64,000 nucleotides of DNA from Delphinus delphis. Lineage: Eukaryota; Chordata; Mammalia; Artiodactyla; Delphinidae. The stretch lies in the NCBI RefSeq assembly GCF_949987515.2, contig NC_082703.1, positions 9,572,680-9,636,679 on the forward strand, read 5' to 3'. Below are positions 42,786 to 54,687 of the stretch, piece after piece. A program made the translations under genes and the position numbers. Numbering within the stretch: position 1 is the first letter of the stretch; each line of letters begins with the position of its first letter. The notes under the pieces are model-generated. The model did no database searches. It saw nothing but the letters and a program-made list of their open reading frames with translations, and was not told where the DNA came from.

Positions 42786-43879
42786 AAAAGCAGTTTCATT
42801 ATCTTCAATTAAATACATTTGCTTGAACTACTCATTTTTAAGTTGTCAAACAGGAATCTCCCTCAATATGCTTTAATGAACACATAAAAGCCATTTGTAA
42901 TGAACACATTGTTTATATGTCAATGGTGTTAGGAAGTGCTTGAAACTAGTTTGTTTTCTTAATTAGATTAAACAGGCTTCCTGCAATCTTCTTTACTTTA
43001 TTGATTTACTTAATGAAACTTTTTTTCATAGATAGTACAAATGTAAATTTCAGCTTGGCCTGTGAACAAATTATCTTAAATTCTGAATCAGTGGGGCTTT
43101 AATTAATGAGGCTTTACTCTGTATCACTAGTGAGGCACAAATATGTATTAGGTTAAAATGGTCATAATGAGAACCACTCTCCACTTGTAGCTAAGGAAGT
43201 GGCCTTGCTCAGCTCACTGGAGAAGGAATTGCTTTCCTTCCACTTCCGATCAGGTTACCCGAGGTGGCTGCAGCATTACTACCAAAGGGCTCAGTTAGAA
43301 GCAAAATAGAGGTGATAGAAATTGAGGAAGACAAGGGATAAGGGAGGCCCTTGGAGAAGGAAGGGTTAACTGAAGCCCTACAGTTAAAGCAAACCTGTGG
43401 CAGGTCAGATCAGCAGGTGGTCGGAAGTTAAGGAGCAAAGACAAGAAATTAAGTCGTTGAGATTTTAGTTGGAGTAACTGAAGCAGCCTCAGTGAAGCCA
43501 TAGCAAAGGGGTGGAAATATGAGGATAGTGCCGGGGTGGCCCAGCTACAGCACCTCCCAAGCGGCCAGCTGGGGCTTCTGTAGTTCCAAACTATCAGCCC
43601 CACAGAGCAGATGAATGTTTACGGAGAGGTCACTTTTCCACGGGGTGGTATGAATAACATTATCTGAGGGTGTCAATACTCCTGGGCAAGACTACCTTTT
43701 GGGGAAACCTTAGGGGTACCTGGAGCAGATCCAAATGATCTAGACACCCAAGACTCATCCACCCACTTCTTCTCACCTCTAGGATATTGTCTAAAGGCTA
43801 AGCCAGATCACGGCCTCAGGATACTGGTAGTAAACTGTCAGGAGTCCAGTTACTCAGAGAGAGAAAAAGCTATGTAAAA
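42786..43879. other. Unrecognised sequence
   Basis: About 1.1 kb without a recognised gene or repeat. The one longer minus-strand frame (43295-43603) is compositionally biased, with no domain. Confidence 0.4.
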
Positions 43880-43904
43880 AGCTGGGCATTCATTAATACT
43901 AGTC

Positions 43905-44110
43905 AACTGTGTGTTGGCTGTTTTCCTTGTGCCTAGTAGTGTGCTGAGCATTTTATAAGCATTATTTAATCTTCACCACCACCCAAATGTATAAGCACTA
44001 CTAAATAGTTTTGGATATGAGGGAGCTAAAGCTTGGAAATTTCAAATAACTTCCCCAAGGCCACGCTACCAGTAAGCAGTAAAGCTAGAGTGGGTCTGAC
44101 CTGGAGGTTG
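43905..44110 (+). mobile_element. MIR SINE remnant
   Basis: Sense MIR: gcctagtagtgtgctgagcattttataagcattatttaatcttcacc, then acttccccaaggccacgctaccagtaagcagtaaagctagagtgggtctgacc. Confidence 0.75.
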
Positions 44111-44858
44111 ATATCAGAGTCAACAGTGAAACACACAGTGATGTGATGTTGAGGAGAAAGAAGGGACCTGGAAGTCAGAGACCCTCAATCACAATTACAG
44201 AGCCCGTGAATGACTATGAAAGGCCACAGGGGACTTGAGGAATCCAAAGAACCAAAGGAAGACTTTAAGTGTCCTGAGGCAACTGTGGCCAGGGAATCAC
44301 AAATGGCAAGCAACTGGCGTAAGCCAGCGTGAAAGGTGTGACCTAATCTGACAAAGGGTTTTTTGTCTCAAGGCAGGACCCTGTGTCCCAATGAGGACCG
44401 ACCTAGACTCCACTGTTGAAGTAGGGAAGTGATGCCGGTGTGCAATGCATCCTGCTAAGGTCGAGGAGAAAATGGGATTACGGCAAATCCCAACAGGTGG
44501 CGCCAGAGAGCCTCCTTCTACACGTGGAAAATGAGCTGCCCCCACCGTTATCTACAGGGCCATCCCTTAGAGAAATAAAATGCTTTAGAAGAGGTTATTT
44601 ACACTAGTGGTAGAATGGTAATAAGAATGTGAGAAAAAACAGGTTTCTTTTAATAGGCGCAAAGGCGAAAGTGGTAGAATTAATTTCTTTAAGTCAGATT
44701 AAAGTTTGATTTTGTCCACTCCTAGCTCCCTCAAACTGTGTGAATTTATGGCTTTTTTATTTAGTAGATGGAAATTAAATAAAATTAATTTTTAAAAATA
44801 AACTTCTTAAAATGTGAAAGAAAAATAATAAAGTAGTGGTAGAAAACTTGAGTACCAG
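44111..44858. other. Unrecognised sequence
   Basis: No gene or repeat recognised; part 44700-44860 is AT-rich. Confidence 0.4.
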
Positions 44859-44859
44859 T

Positions 44860-45125
44860 GTTACCCTGACCTAGGCTCAAATCCTTTTTCTACAAGTCGT
44901 CATTACCTCTGGGACCGGACTAGCAACTTCACCACTTAAAGCTCTGTACTCCCATCTGTAAAACAGTGACACTAAACACAGTAGTTGACTTCCTAAAGTT
45001 GTCATAAGGATTAAAATAAATCACATATACATGTATTGTATTAAAATAAATCATGTACACAAAATGCTTAGCCAAGTGCCCGGTACACAGTGCACGTAAA
45101 TGCTGGTGGTTACTATTATTTATGC
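44860..45125 (-). mobile_element. MIR SINE, antisense
   Basis: Reverse-strand MIR: tgaccta ggctcaaatcc-type text, ctcccatctgtaaaacagtgacactaaacacagtag, gttgtcataaggattaaaataaatc, then a short duplicated attaaaataaatca word and cttagccaagtgcccggtacacagtgcacgtaaatgc. Confidence 0.7.
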
Positions 45126-45594
45126 TTTTCAATACTCTTTCCCAGTCACAGTTTCATATGAATTGGGAAAATCCGGTACCGGGCTCAGCAGACAAAAGTG
45201 AGAGCATGTATATAAAACAGCAAAATTTTCCTGGCTCTGTCTCTGTTCCATTCCTCCAGTAAGTGATATTTCCAAACAGAGCTGGCAGGCCAGGAAAATA
45301 GCGTGCCAATGACCATTTACTGTTTCATCCGCCCAGGTGGAAAAGGGTAACAGTGGAGACATTGTTCACTGAATTTTGAAATTTTTCAAAACTAAGCACA
45401 ATGACCTATGTTTCATGCTGTCTCTTGGCAGAGATGCTGAGGAAACGTGAGACAGTAACCCCAAGTTAGCCTTCAGGAATTCCGAGTTCTTACTTTCTCA
45501 GTACTTACAATGTAGCAGAATTTAGAACAAGTCCCTAAGGCGTGTTGGTTGACACTTATAAATAACTGGCTTACATGTAGCTATTTTAAGGTTG
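45126..45594. other. Unrecognised sequence
   Basis: No gene or repeat recognised. Confidence 0.4.
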
Positions 45595-45740
45595 AACATG
45601 CACTATCTCCCTAACACACTGTAAACTCCTTAAGGACTAAAACTTTGACTGACCCTCTTGTCACCTTCCCTAGAGCATCTAGGATGGTGATGTGTGCATA
45701 AAAAGTACCCAATAAATATGTATTGATTCATTAATAGCAG
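45595..45740 (+). mobile_element. L2/MIR-type 3' end
   Basis: Sense pattern: aacacactgtaaactccttaaggactaaaactttgactg, then ttccctagagcatctaggatggtg and cccaataaatatgtattgattcatt. Confidence 0.6.
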
Positions 45741-47560
45741 GACTCAGGACTCAGAAAACAAATGCAATTTCATCCAGGTGGAGGGGACCTGTGAATCCTT
45801 TGTTTGTCCATCCCTAATAGCTGTAAGAAATGTGTGTGTGTGATTAAGAACTTTATGGGAGTAAGCAGGAATGATCAGGGTGCTTTTTCAATGCAGGAAT
45901 CGGAATTCCAGGGCTGCTCCAGTGCAGCCCAATTGTACCAGGGGATAATGGACCGCCGAAGGATGCCTAGCCAGCATGACGCTAGAGCCCTCCAGTCTTG
46001 GAGCGCTTAGGTGCTGATTGAAGGGCAGTGATTTCTCTGCACCTCAGAGCAACCACCACTGTGGCTGAGAAGAGAGGGAATGGTATCCCTCAATGCTGAC
46101 CAAGAAAACCTGCTCTAGGAATCTCTGAGGATTAGATGTGACCGTCACAATCCGTAACTCAAAAGGCAATCGAATCTCCTTGCCTGGATGTGGGTTTAGA
46201 ACTGCTGGCTGCAACGTGAAAGAAAAGATGGGCACTGGGGACACCTTCCAAGTCCAACACGATGATTTTATTATTCTCCCACTTATCATAGACTACAGAA
46301 GAGAGTCTGGCACCAGGAGCAAGATATCATATAAAATTAAGCTCCTAAGAGTTGAAATTTTTAAAAGAGCCACTTGGCAACTCCTATTCCTTGCCTGTTG
46401 ACAGTGTAAACTTTGCTTGGCAAGTTGAAAAGCTATACCAAACAAACGTTATCTGGCAATTAGAAGCACTTAAGTAAGCTAATATAATCAATTATGTCTT
46501 TTAATTTGCCAGGCAGCATTTACAGGGTATAATTTTCTGCTGCTACACCTTCAGGTGGTGTTCAGATTCAGGTGGTGTTGGTAATCTAATAGAAAGATGC
46601 CCTGGTATTAATCTATGCTGAATTCCCCATATGCACTTCCACCCAGACCAATACCCTCTGTATCCCATACTTAGAGGTGAAATGTTTGTATAGCGAAGAA
46701 AGAAAATCATAAGATGTTTATTCAATTATTTTATTTGACAACATTCATATCATCCACCTGCCAGTTTCCCCACAAAGAAATATAAAACTCAGTTGCAGTA
46801 ACAATAGAATCCAAATACAGAAAAATTCTATTTAAAGGAAACACATAATGCAAAAATTGAGATATAAATAAGAGAAATAAATTTAAAGCCTAAATCTCTT
46901 ATCATGGTCTGATATCATTTGAAAAAAAAGTTTCCTCGTAGAAAAAAAAATTAGATGTAGGATTCTGGTCAGCATAAAATATATATACTGACCTATTTGA
47001 TGTCTTTAAGCAAAACTTCAAAGTACTGATACCAATTAGATTATGATATTTTAAATATCATTATGGTTTAGGAGATAATGGGGGAAGTGTCCCTCACAAA
47101 AGAGGAACTACTTCTCAACAAAAGGATGAGGTCCACAAATAATTCTTCCCTATATCTGGATAGCACTAGAGTCACATGTAATAAACAGTGGTACTTTTCC
47201 TCTGGGTCATCAAGAAGGAACCATATAAATGTAGAGAGCTACTGTCCTCTTAGAAAACTGCAGCCAGACAGTGTCAGAATGACAGAAGTCCGTGGTAACA
47301 TTAAAAATCTTGAATAAAGGAAAAAGAGTAAGAATTCATTGATTTTTCCTCTTCTCTCCACGGACTGGAAAGGACCCCTACGTTTGGCATGTGTAAGCAC
47401 TGGCTTTCAGCCCACCCAGTAGATATTTTATTGAATAAGAAGTCCCACCCTCAAGAGCTCATAGAGTCAGTCTGTATTATCCCCAGAAGATTTTCCAACT
47501 GTCCTTGCTCAGACTGAATTAGTTATCAAAACATAGCTTATTCAGCTTTATTTTTAACTG
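45741..47560. other. Unrecognised sequence
   Basis: About 1.8 kb with no recognised repeat or gene. The 46440-46560 part (taagctaatataatcaattatgtcttttaatttgccaggcagcatttacagg) is a plausible but unproven conserved noncoding segment. Frames at 45804-46401 on both strands lack domains. Confidence 0.4.
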
Positions 47561-47564
47561 ACAA

Positions 47565-48150
47565 AACTTGGACACAACCAAGATGTCCTTCTAGGAGTGA
47601 ATGGATAAACTGTAGTACCTCCAGACAGTGGAATATTACTCAGCACTAATAAGAAATGAGCTACTAGGCCACGAAAAGACATGGAGGAACCTTACATGCA
47701 TATGACTAAGCTAAAGAAGCCCATCTAAAAAGGCTACACACTATAGGATTCCAACTCTCTGACGTTCTGTAAAGGGCAAAACTATAGATCAGTGGTTGTC
47801 GGGGATTGAGGATGGGGGAAGGGATGAACAGGCGCAGCACAGAGGATTATTAGGGCAGTGAAACTCTTCTGTATGACGGTATAATGATGAATACATGTCA
47901 TTATACATTTGTCCAAACCCATGGAATGTACAACACCAAGAGTGAACCCTAATGTACACTATGGACTTTGGCGATTACAATGTGTCAATGCAGGTACATC
48001 AGCTGTAACAAATGCATGGCTCTGGTGGGGATGTTGATAATGGGGGAGTCTATACCTATGTGGGGTTAGGGGGTATATATGGGAAATCAATGTACCTCTC
48101 AATTTTGCTGTGAATCTAAAACTGCTCTTTAAAAGAGTCTCTCTCTTTTT
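47565..48150 (+). mobile_element. L1MB/L1MC-like 3' end
   Basis: Sense L1 tail: acttggacacaaccaagatgtccttctagg, agtggaatattactcagcac-type text, then gaaactcttctgtatgacggtataatgatgaatacatgtcattatacatttgtcc, accctaatgtacactatggactttggcg, and ctctcaattttgctgtgaatctaaaactgctc with a T-rich end. Confidence 0.8.
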
Positions 48151-48245
48151 TTTTTTTTTTAAGTGGTTTGTTAAATTGTCCGGCATCTTGACAGCAAGAA
48201 GAGAGTGTCCTAGAGAGCAAACCTCAGAGTTCAGCTAAAAGCAGT

Positions 48246-48386
48246 TAGGACTTCCTTGGTGGTCCAGTGGGTAAGACTCCATGCTCCCAAAGAAGGCAGC
48301 AGGGGTTCCATCCCTGGTCAGGGAACTAAGATCCCGCATGCCTCACAGCGCGGCCAAAAAATTAAAAAAAAAAAAAAAAAAAAAAA
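48246..48386 (+). mobile_element. Short tRNA-derived SINE
   Basis: Short CHR-related SINE: gacttccttggtggtccagtgggtaagactcc, B-box-like gttccatccctgg, then cctcacagcgcggccaaaaaatt and a long poly-A tail. No clear target duplication. Confidence 0.9.
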
Positions 48387-48868
48387 GCTGGTGAGAAGAG
48401 GAGGGAGTCTAAATGTCCCCTTTAGACCAGTGTGTTTGCTACTCCCAACCATGTGACCTTGGAAAGTTACCCTAACCATTCTGGAGTTTGTCATTGTTAG
48501 AGCTCTTCCAGCTCGTATGTGCAATGAGTCAGTGGAATTCTGTTCACTGGAAAGCTAGAGTCCATTTCCCAAATTACTTAACTGTTGACTTTATTTTCAC
48601 GGAAATCAGTCTTTTTTTTTTTTTTTTTTTGAGTTTGATTAGTGAGAGTTCATCTCCCAGAGTCATGTCACCTTCTGAATCTACTGATAAAATCAACTTT
48701 CTGAACCTAAAGGTGGAACCCTGGGCAGCAGCCACAAAGTCAGGATGGAGTTCAAGGGAAACCCCAGCAGGAGACAGAGAACAACCAGAAGATCAGGAAT
48801 CTCCTGAATTAGGCAGGAAAATTTTGGAGATGTTTAACGTAAGTTATACATTATATGACATATATAGT
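48387..48868. other. Unrecognised sequence with a poly-T run
   Basis: No family recognised. A T run lies at about 48611-48630. A 129-codon frame at 48488-48877 passes straight through that run and lacks a domain. Confidence 0.4.
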
Positions 48869-48871
48869 TGG

Positions 48872-49210
48872 GATTAACATATACACATTACTATATATAA
48901 AATAGATAATCAGCAAGGACCTACCGTATAGCATAGGGAACTCTACTCAATATTCTGTAATAACCTACATGGGAAAAGAATCTGAAAAAGAATGAATATG
49001 TGTATATGTGTAACTGGACCACTTTGCTGTACCTGAAACTAACACAACATTGTAAATCAACCATACTCCAATAGAAAATAAAAATTAAATTAAAAAAGGA
49101 ACTGATACATGTATATGTATAACGGAACCACTTTGCTCTACACCTGAAACTAACACAACATTGTAAATCAACTCTACCCCAATATAAAATAAAAATTAAA
49201 TTAAAAAGTA
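48872..49210 (+). mobile_element. L1 3' end with tandemly duplicated terminus
   Basis: Sense L1 3' end: gggattaacatatacacattactatatataaaatagataatc, cctaccgtatagcatagggaactctac, tgggaaaagaatctgaaaaag. The final ~100 bp then occurs twice: accactttgctgtacctgaaactaacacaacattgtaaatcaacc with tail aaaataaaaattaaattaaaaa (to 49097), and again ccactttgctctacacctgaaactaacacaacattg with the same tail word (to 49208). Confidence 0.88.
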
Positions 49211-49211
49211 T

Positions 49212-49380
49212 ATATATACAGGCATCAGAGATATTGCAGGTTCAATTCCATACCATCACAATAGAGAGAATATAGCACGAAAGGGAGTTACATGAATTTT
49301 TTTGGTTTCCCAGAACGTAGAATAGGTATGTTTATACCATATGTGCAGTAAACCAAAGCACGATAAAATGAGGTCTGCCT
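49212..49380 (+). mobile_element. DNA transposon remnant, probable
   Basis: The text caggcatcagagatattgcaggttcaattccataccatcacaatag, then gaatttttttggtttcccag and accaaagcacgataaaatgaggtctgcc, resembles a mammalian DNA transposon whose class I cannot settle by eye. Confidence 0.55.
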
Positions 49381-49382
49381 AT

Positions 49383-49742
49383 AATGCTATGGTTCAAATG
49401 TTTGTGTCCCCTCCAATTCATCCTAACCCCCCAAAATGATAGGATTAGGAGGTGGGCTTTGGGGAGATGCTTAGGTTGTGAGGGCAGAGCCCTCATGAAT
49501 GGGTTTAGTGCCTTTTAAAAGAGGCTCCAGAGAGCTCCCTACCCCTCCCTAGCCATATGAGGACACAGCAAAGAAGGCACCAACGAGGAACCAGGAAGAG
49601 GGCTGTCACCACAACACGGCCATTCTGGTGCCTTGATCCTGAACTGCCCAGGCTCCGGAACTGTGAGAAACAAACTTCTGTTGTTTATAACCTACCCAGT
49701 CTGTGATATTTTTTTATAGCAGTCCAAAAGTACTAAGAAACA
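49383..49742 (+). mobile_element. MST-type MaLR LTR
   Basis: Near full-length: atgctatggttcaaatgtttgtgtcccctccaattcat, ggattaggaggtgggctttgggg, agccctcatgaatgggtttagtgccttttaaaagagg, gccatatgaggacacagcaaagaaggcacc, ccggaactgtgagaaacaaacttctgttgtttataacc, and the end tttttatagcagtccaaaagtactaag. Confidence 0.88.
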
Positions 49743-49744
49743 CA

Positions 49745-50330
49745 AAACCTTTTTTGCAGATAATAATAATATATATGAAACCAAAAACTCGAGAAAAAGT
49801 ATAAAGAAGAAAAATACAGTCATTTGTTCCACCCATAGATAATCACTACTAACATTTACCTGCACATCCACAGTCTTTTTGCTATGTAGAGATATATCTA
49901 TTTTTTTTTAAAAAAAAATTGGGATCTGCTCTATCAACTCTTTTCTTTTTCACTTAATAAAATATCATGAGCATTTCCCCACAGCTTTCCCATATTTCTG
50001 AGATTATTATTTCTAATGATCACACAGTATTCTGGCTATAGATGTATTGTAATTTATCTTACCAACTCCACTATTGTTTGACGTTTAGGTTGTTTCCCCT
50101 GTTTGCTATTGTAAAGAAAAAAAATGCTGTGATAAATATCATCCTACATAAATCTCTGGGCACATCTTTGATTATTGCCTTAAGATAAATTCCCAGGCAT
50201 GGAATTACTGGGTCAAAGTGTGTAAATAAGTTTAAGACCTTTGATACTTATCGCCAAGTAGCTCTCCAAGAAGCTGTTCAAGTGTACAGGCCCATCAGCC
50301 ATGTAGAAAAGTGCCTCAGAATTTTAATAA
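49745..50330 (-). mobile_element. L1M LINE remnant, antisense
   Basis: Antisense L1 3' region: acgtttaggttgtttcccctgtttgctattgtaaag, gataaatatcatcctacataaatctctgggcacatc, and gataaattcccaggcatggaattactgggtcaaagtgtg, then accaagt/agctctcc-type text. The left boundary beside the LTR is approximate. Confidence 0.7.
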
Positions 50331-50738
50331 ATGTTTGGAATGGCTGAAGAACACCAGACCCTTATTACAGAGGAAATACATTATTTTAAATGGCATGCAA
50401 CTCGTATCACCTATCTTATCCTAACATGGGATTAATTCCAGGGGAACTTACTTTCAAGTACATTATTTTATTGGGTGGCTTATTTTATACATTGATACTA
50501 GTGAATTATCAAAAAAGATGATCTTAGATATGTGAGATTTTGAAAATGCATTGGCCATTATTTATGATTTTGTGCTTTGAGTTTTTCCCTCCTTGAATAT
50601 ACTTTGCTTTCATAAAGAAAATTGATAGAAAAAAAGATTTTTTTATCTGTGCAAAATATTCCATAGCTCAATGTATAGAACTAAATCTTGTCCAGAGAAT
50701 GAGATACGTCTGTTTTCATGGAAAAAGCCAAGGTCAAA
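50331..50738. other. Unrecognised AT-rich sequence
   Basis: No gene or repeat recognised. Confidence 0.4.
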
Positions 50739-50739
50739 G

Positions 50740-50895
50740 CAGTACTTTGCACCTCATTTATTCTCTCAACTGCTATGAATGGCAGAAACAAATCCAATGG
50801 GAATATTCCCATTTTCCAAGTAGAGTAACTGAAACTCAGAGATAGAAATTGACTTTGCTAAAAATTACAGAAAATAGTGACGCTGCCACAAAACT
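50740..50895 (+). mobile_element. MIR SINE remnant
   Basis: Sense MIR pattern: gcacctcatttattctctcaactgctatgaatgg, then ccattttccaagtagagtaactgaaactcagagatagaaattgactttgc. Confidence 0.65.
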
Positions 50896-51328
50896 CCAAT
50901 TTCTTTATTGTGGTATTGTATTGTAGTATATCCTACTATGCATTAAAAAGAAAAAATCAGAGCCCAACACATAGCAATACCTGTGTTGTACATATCTCAC
51001 CAAAGGAAGGTCTTTTCCAAGGTGATGGACAGCTGGCAGGAGCAGAGTGCCGGGAGAAGAATGTTCCAGCCTGGGGCTCTGAAGGACAGATGGGTCGCAA
51101 TGCCCTGAGTCTCTTAATCACATGCTCGGTGATCCACAGGCTTTAAGAGCCTTGAAGAGGTGGATACTGTCATCTGGCCTTGGGTTTGCAATTGTAGAGC
51201 CATACACACCCCGAACACAGAGATCAGAGTTATTATTGGAGAGAAATTGGATGTCTAATTGGAAATGGACCTGGTTCCCTGGCAAGATCCTAAGGAAAAT
51301 AATTCAGTTAGAAGTTGATAGAACTTTG
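50896..51328. other. Unrecognised sequence
   Basis: No gene or repeat recognised. Frames at 50877-51388 carry no domain. Confidence 0.4.
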
Positions 51329-51329
51329 A

Positions 51330-51685
51330 TCACAGTGCTGCCTTTGCTTAAGTGTCCTGCTGCCTATTTCAGCATATCAAGATCCTAGCAATTTCTCCAT
51401 GTTCATCTTAAATATTGTCTCTTCCTAGATTCCCCAGCAAGAAATTATCTCAGCCGCACCTGGTCTCTCCAAGTCCTTCACCTCCATATCTCATTATATT
51501 TAATATTTCCTGTCTCGTATTAAAATAACGTATACACACATTATATGCTGGCCTCAATGAGTGGGCAGTGTAGCTGCGAAGACAGCTGCTTCATTTTCCC
51601 CACGCACCCTATAACATTTTGCACAGTACATTGGAGCAGAAGTACTTTAACAAATGTTTATGGAATAACTGAATAAATGAAAATG
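51330..51685 (+). mobile_element. L2 LINE 3' remnant
   Basis: Diverged L2 end: tgctgcctatttcagcatatcaagatcc, aattatctcagccgcacctggtctctccaagtcc, then catatctcattatatttaatatttcctg and the closing gcagaagtactttaacaaatgtttatggaataactgaataaatg. Confidence 0.55.
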
Positions 51686-52092
51686 TATTACGTAGTCATT
51701 TCCTGCCAATTCTATTACGTAGCTCAGACACTCATCAAAAACTCTCTTGAAATTTTGCAAGTTGCCTCATGGGCCAGAGGTAAATTATTATCTCAACATA
51801 GATTTCCTCTAAAACACAAAGCTTAATTAGTCCAGCTTTATTTTTTTGTTTTTATAAATGTATAAAGGGACACCAAAGGGAAAGATGAGAAGTGATTGAT
51901 AGCACATTGCACTAACAGATTCACCATTCCAGGAAGTTTTCTTCAACGGGTTTTAAAACAGTCAGATTTCCAGCTTTATAAATATTAATTAAGTTTCCCA
52001 TACTTGTCCAGGAGGACCCAAGTGTGGTATCTTAGCTTAGAGACAGTCTTGATGGTAAAACAAAAAAATAAAGATACTGTCCATGTTAAAAT
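51686..52092. other. Unrecognised AT-rich sequence
   Basis: No gene or repeat recognised. Confidence 0.4.
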
Positions 52093-52103
52093 TGTTTCTT
52101 CTA

Positions 52104-53028
52104 AAATATGGTTCGGAAGGATACATGCACCCCAATGTTCATTGCAGCACTATTTACAATAGCCAAGGCATGGAAGCAACCTAAATGTCCATCAACAGAT
52201 GAATGGACAAAGAAGATGTGGTGCATAAATGCAATGGAATATTACACAGCCATTAAAAAGAATGAAATAATGCCATTTGCAGCAACACAGATGGATCTAG
52301 AGATTATCATACTAAGTGAGGTACATACTAAGTGAAGTCAGAGAAAGACAAATATTATATGATATCACTTATATGTGGAATCTAAAAAAAGTGATACAAA
52401 CTTATTTAGGGATTTCCCTGGTGGTCCAGTGGTTAAGAATCCTCCTTCCAATTCAGGAGACACAGGTTCGATCCCTGGTCCAAGAACTAAGATCCCACAG
52501 GCTGCAAGGCAACTAAGCCCATGCACCGCAGCTACTGAGCCCGTGTGCTCTAGAGCCCATGCACCACAACTAAAGAGAAGCCGCCGCACAGCAACAAAGA
52601 GCCCCCGCGCCGCGAGGAAAGATCCTGCGTGCCACAGCAAAGATCCCGCATGCCACAACTAAGACCAGGTGCAGCCAAATAAATAAAGAAAGAAATATTC
52701 AAACAAACTTATTTACAAAACAGAAACAGACTCACAGACTTAGAGAATGAACTTGTGGTTACTGGGGGGAAGGGTGAGGGAGGATAGATTGAGAGTTTGG
52801 GACTGACATGTACACACTGCTATATTTAAAATAGATAGCCAACAAGGACCTACTATATAGCACAGGGCACTCTGCTATACTCTGTAATAATCTAAATGGG
52901 AAAAGAATTTGAAAAAGAACAGGTATATGTATATGTATAACTGAATCACTTTGCTGTACACCTGAAACTAACACAATTGTAAATCAACTATACTCCAATA
53001 TAAATTTTTTTTTAAAAAATTTTAGATG
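52104..53028 (+). mobile_element. 5'-truncated L1 with nested SINE and target duplication
   Basis: The frame at 52108-52335 reads as the ORF2 C-terminus (KQPKCPSTDEWTKKMWCINA, EYYTAIKKNEIMPFAATQMD). The 3' UTR follows (ggtggttactgggg-type text, ctactatatagcacagggcactctgc, ctgaatcactttgctgtacacctg). TGTTTCTTCTA at 52093-52103 and 53029-53039 is the target duplication. A SINE occupies 52409-52702. A 16-bp tandem duplication starts at 52308 (CATACTAAGTGA twice). Confidence 0.93.
52409..52702 (+). mobile_element. CHR-1-like SINE nested in L1, with target duplication
   Basis: Head gggatttccctggtggtccagtgg, B-box-like gttcgatccctgg, the long CHR-1-like body (agcccgtgtgctctagagcccatgcacc) and an aaataaataaag tail. 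Near the 3' end the body holds an extra duplicated word (gatcctgcgtgccacagcaaag, then gatcccgcatgccacaactaag). ACAAACTTATTTA at 52396-52408 and 52703-52715 is an exact 13-bp target duplication. Confidence 0.95.
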
Positions 53029-53039
53029 TGTTTCTTCTA

Positions 53040-54686
53040 GAAACAGCTACTAATATCCAGCCCTTCTCTTTAGTTAGGATGAGAGCTTCCCAGTGGCTTA
53101 GGAGAGATTTACCTCTTCGGTAGAAGCCAAAAAGCTCAAAGTAGATGTCTAGAAAGACAGTAAACAAAGCAATATTTCATTTTTAAACTATACGACCTCT
53201 TTGAATATAATCGTTAAGTAAGAACTTTTTAGTTTTTTATTACAAATGAAATATGTTTGTAAAGGGAAACACTCAGAACCTATTAAACACCTGGCCATGC
53301 ATTCAACTGACAGGAGTATGTAGACAGAGGTCTGGCCAAAACAAAACAAAACAAAACAAAACAAAACAGTCTTCATAATGCATGCAACCACGTGCACGGT
53401 GTATTAGAAGAAATATATATGTAGTTCAGTACCTGGGGTCATGGGACCAGAGCTAGTAGATTAGTACCCAGGAGATGTCAGCTCAGAGCTGGGACAGATG
53501 AGTTTAGTATGGGCAGAAGGCTGAGCAGAGATTTTTGTAGGGGAAAATTTGTGTTTGCTGCTCACCTCTGCAACAATAATTGGGTGTGAGCAAGATATAC
53601 TATAAAGAATAGACCAGTAGAACACATTTTACATAATGGACATTCAGGCTGAGAATGAAGATTTTGGAAAGTTGCTGAAGCCACAGGAGCCCTGGTCAGA
53701 AAACCAGTTAAATCTAACACCTCTTGTAACATCGTTAAGTCAAAGGAAAAGCTCCATTATATTCACAGTCCTTGTGTGTGCTGAGGAAAAGCAATATGGC
53801 TTAATGAAACAAAGGATGGGGATTCAAGAGATATGGCTTCAATCCCCAGATCTGTTACTAACAGGAGCACATCCTCAACTATTAAAGTGAATCTTTGTGA
53901 GTTATGAGTGTATTACACGGGAAAGATCAGAGAACCTGAGCACACCAACTGGTCCCAAGCTCAAGGTCACTGAAACCTAAAACATCATTACTGAATTCAT
54001 CTTTGAGAGATGGTTTATGATTCCAGGTTTTCTGTAGTTCCTTTGCTAGAAAATGGTAGAATTGGTTATAACTAACAGCTGCCCAGACAACTGTAATCAG
54101 AACCATGTTTTCTCTGAAATAACAATGGAAAAACTATATATACATTCCTTGATATCAAAAGGAAACCTGATCGTGCTGCCAGTCTAATAACACAGCTCTA
54201 GTTTCTGAATCCAGAGGTTTTCAAACTCTAGTTTATGAAACTCTATGGTTTCAGGGAAACTTGCCAAAATTATGGGGTAGAAGCTTCTAGAAATTGCTGG
54301 GTTTTTTCCATACAAAAAATTTAAGTGAAGGTATATGATTGACTTTTTAAAATAGTCCATTAACTTGAATAGACATGTGTTTGTATAAGTGTGTATGTGA
54401 ACACTCATTATTTATACTGTAAAAACCCAATGTAATTTTAGTTATTTTTTAATTTATGTTACCTGTCATGGCATAAGAGCAGTTGCATTAGAATATCTGT
54501 CAATTTCTTCATTTATTTACTGCAATTTTAGCCTTAAATATTTGGATGCTGTGTTAGTTGGTGCAAAAAGATTAGGAAGTTTTATTCCCAAAGTAACGTG
54601 GTATATACCATTACTAATATAAATTATTTCGGCTGTGTGTAATGCTTTTTGTTCGGAATTCAGCCTTTTCAAATATTAATAGTTAT
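53040..54686. other. Unrecognised sequence with an AAAAC microsatellite
   Basis: About 1.6 kb without a recognised gene or repeat, apart from (AAAAC)n at about 53337-53368. The text at 54550-54590 (gttagttggtgcaaaaagattaggaag) is a weak look-alike of a mariner end, but I do not call it. Confidence 0.4.
53337..53368. repeat. AAAAC microsatellite
   Basis: Six perfect units of aaaac. Confidence 0.95.
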
Positions 54687-54687
54687 T

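Noticed and set aside
54550..54640. A mariner-like end (gttagttggtgcaaaaag)
   Set aside because: Only a short weak match, no partner end and no inverted repeat.
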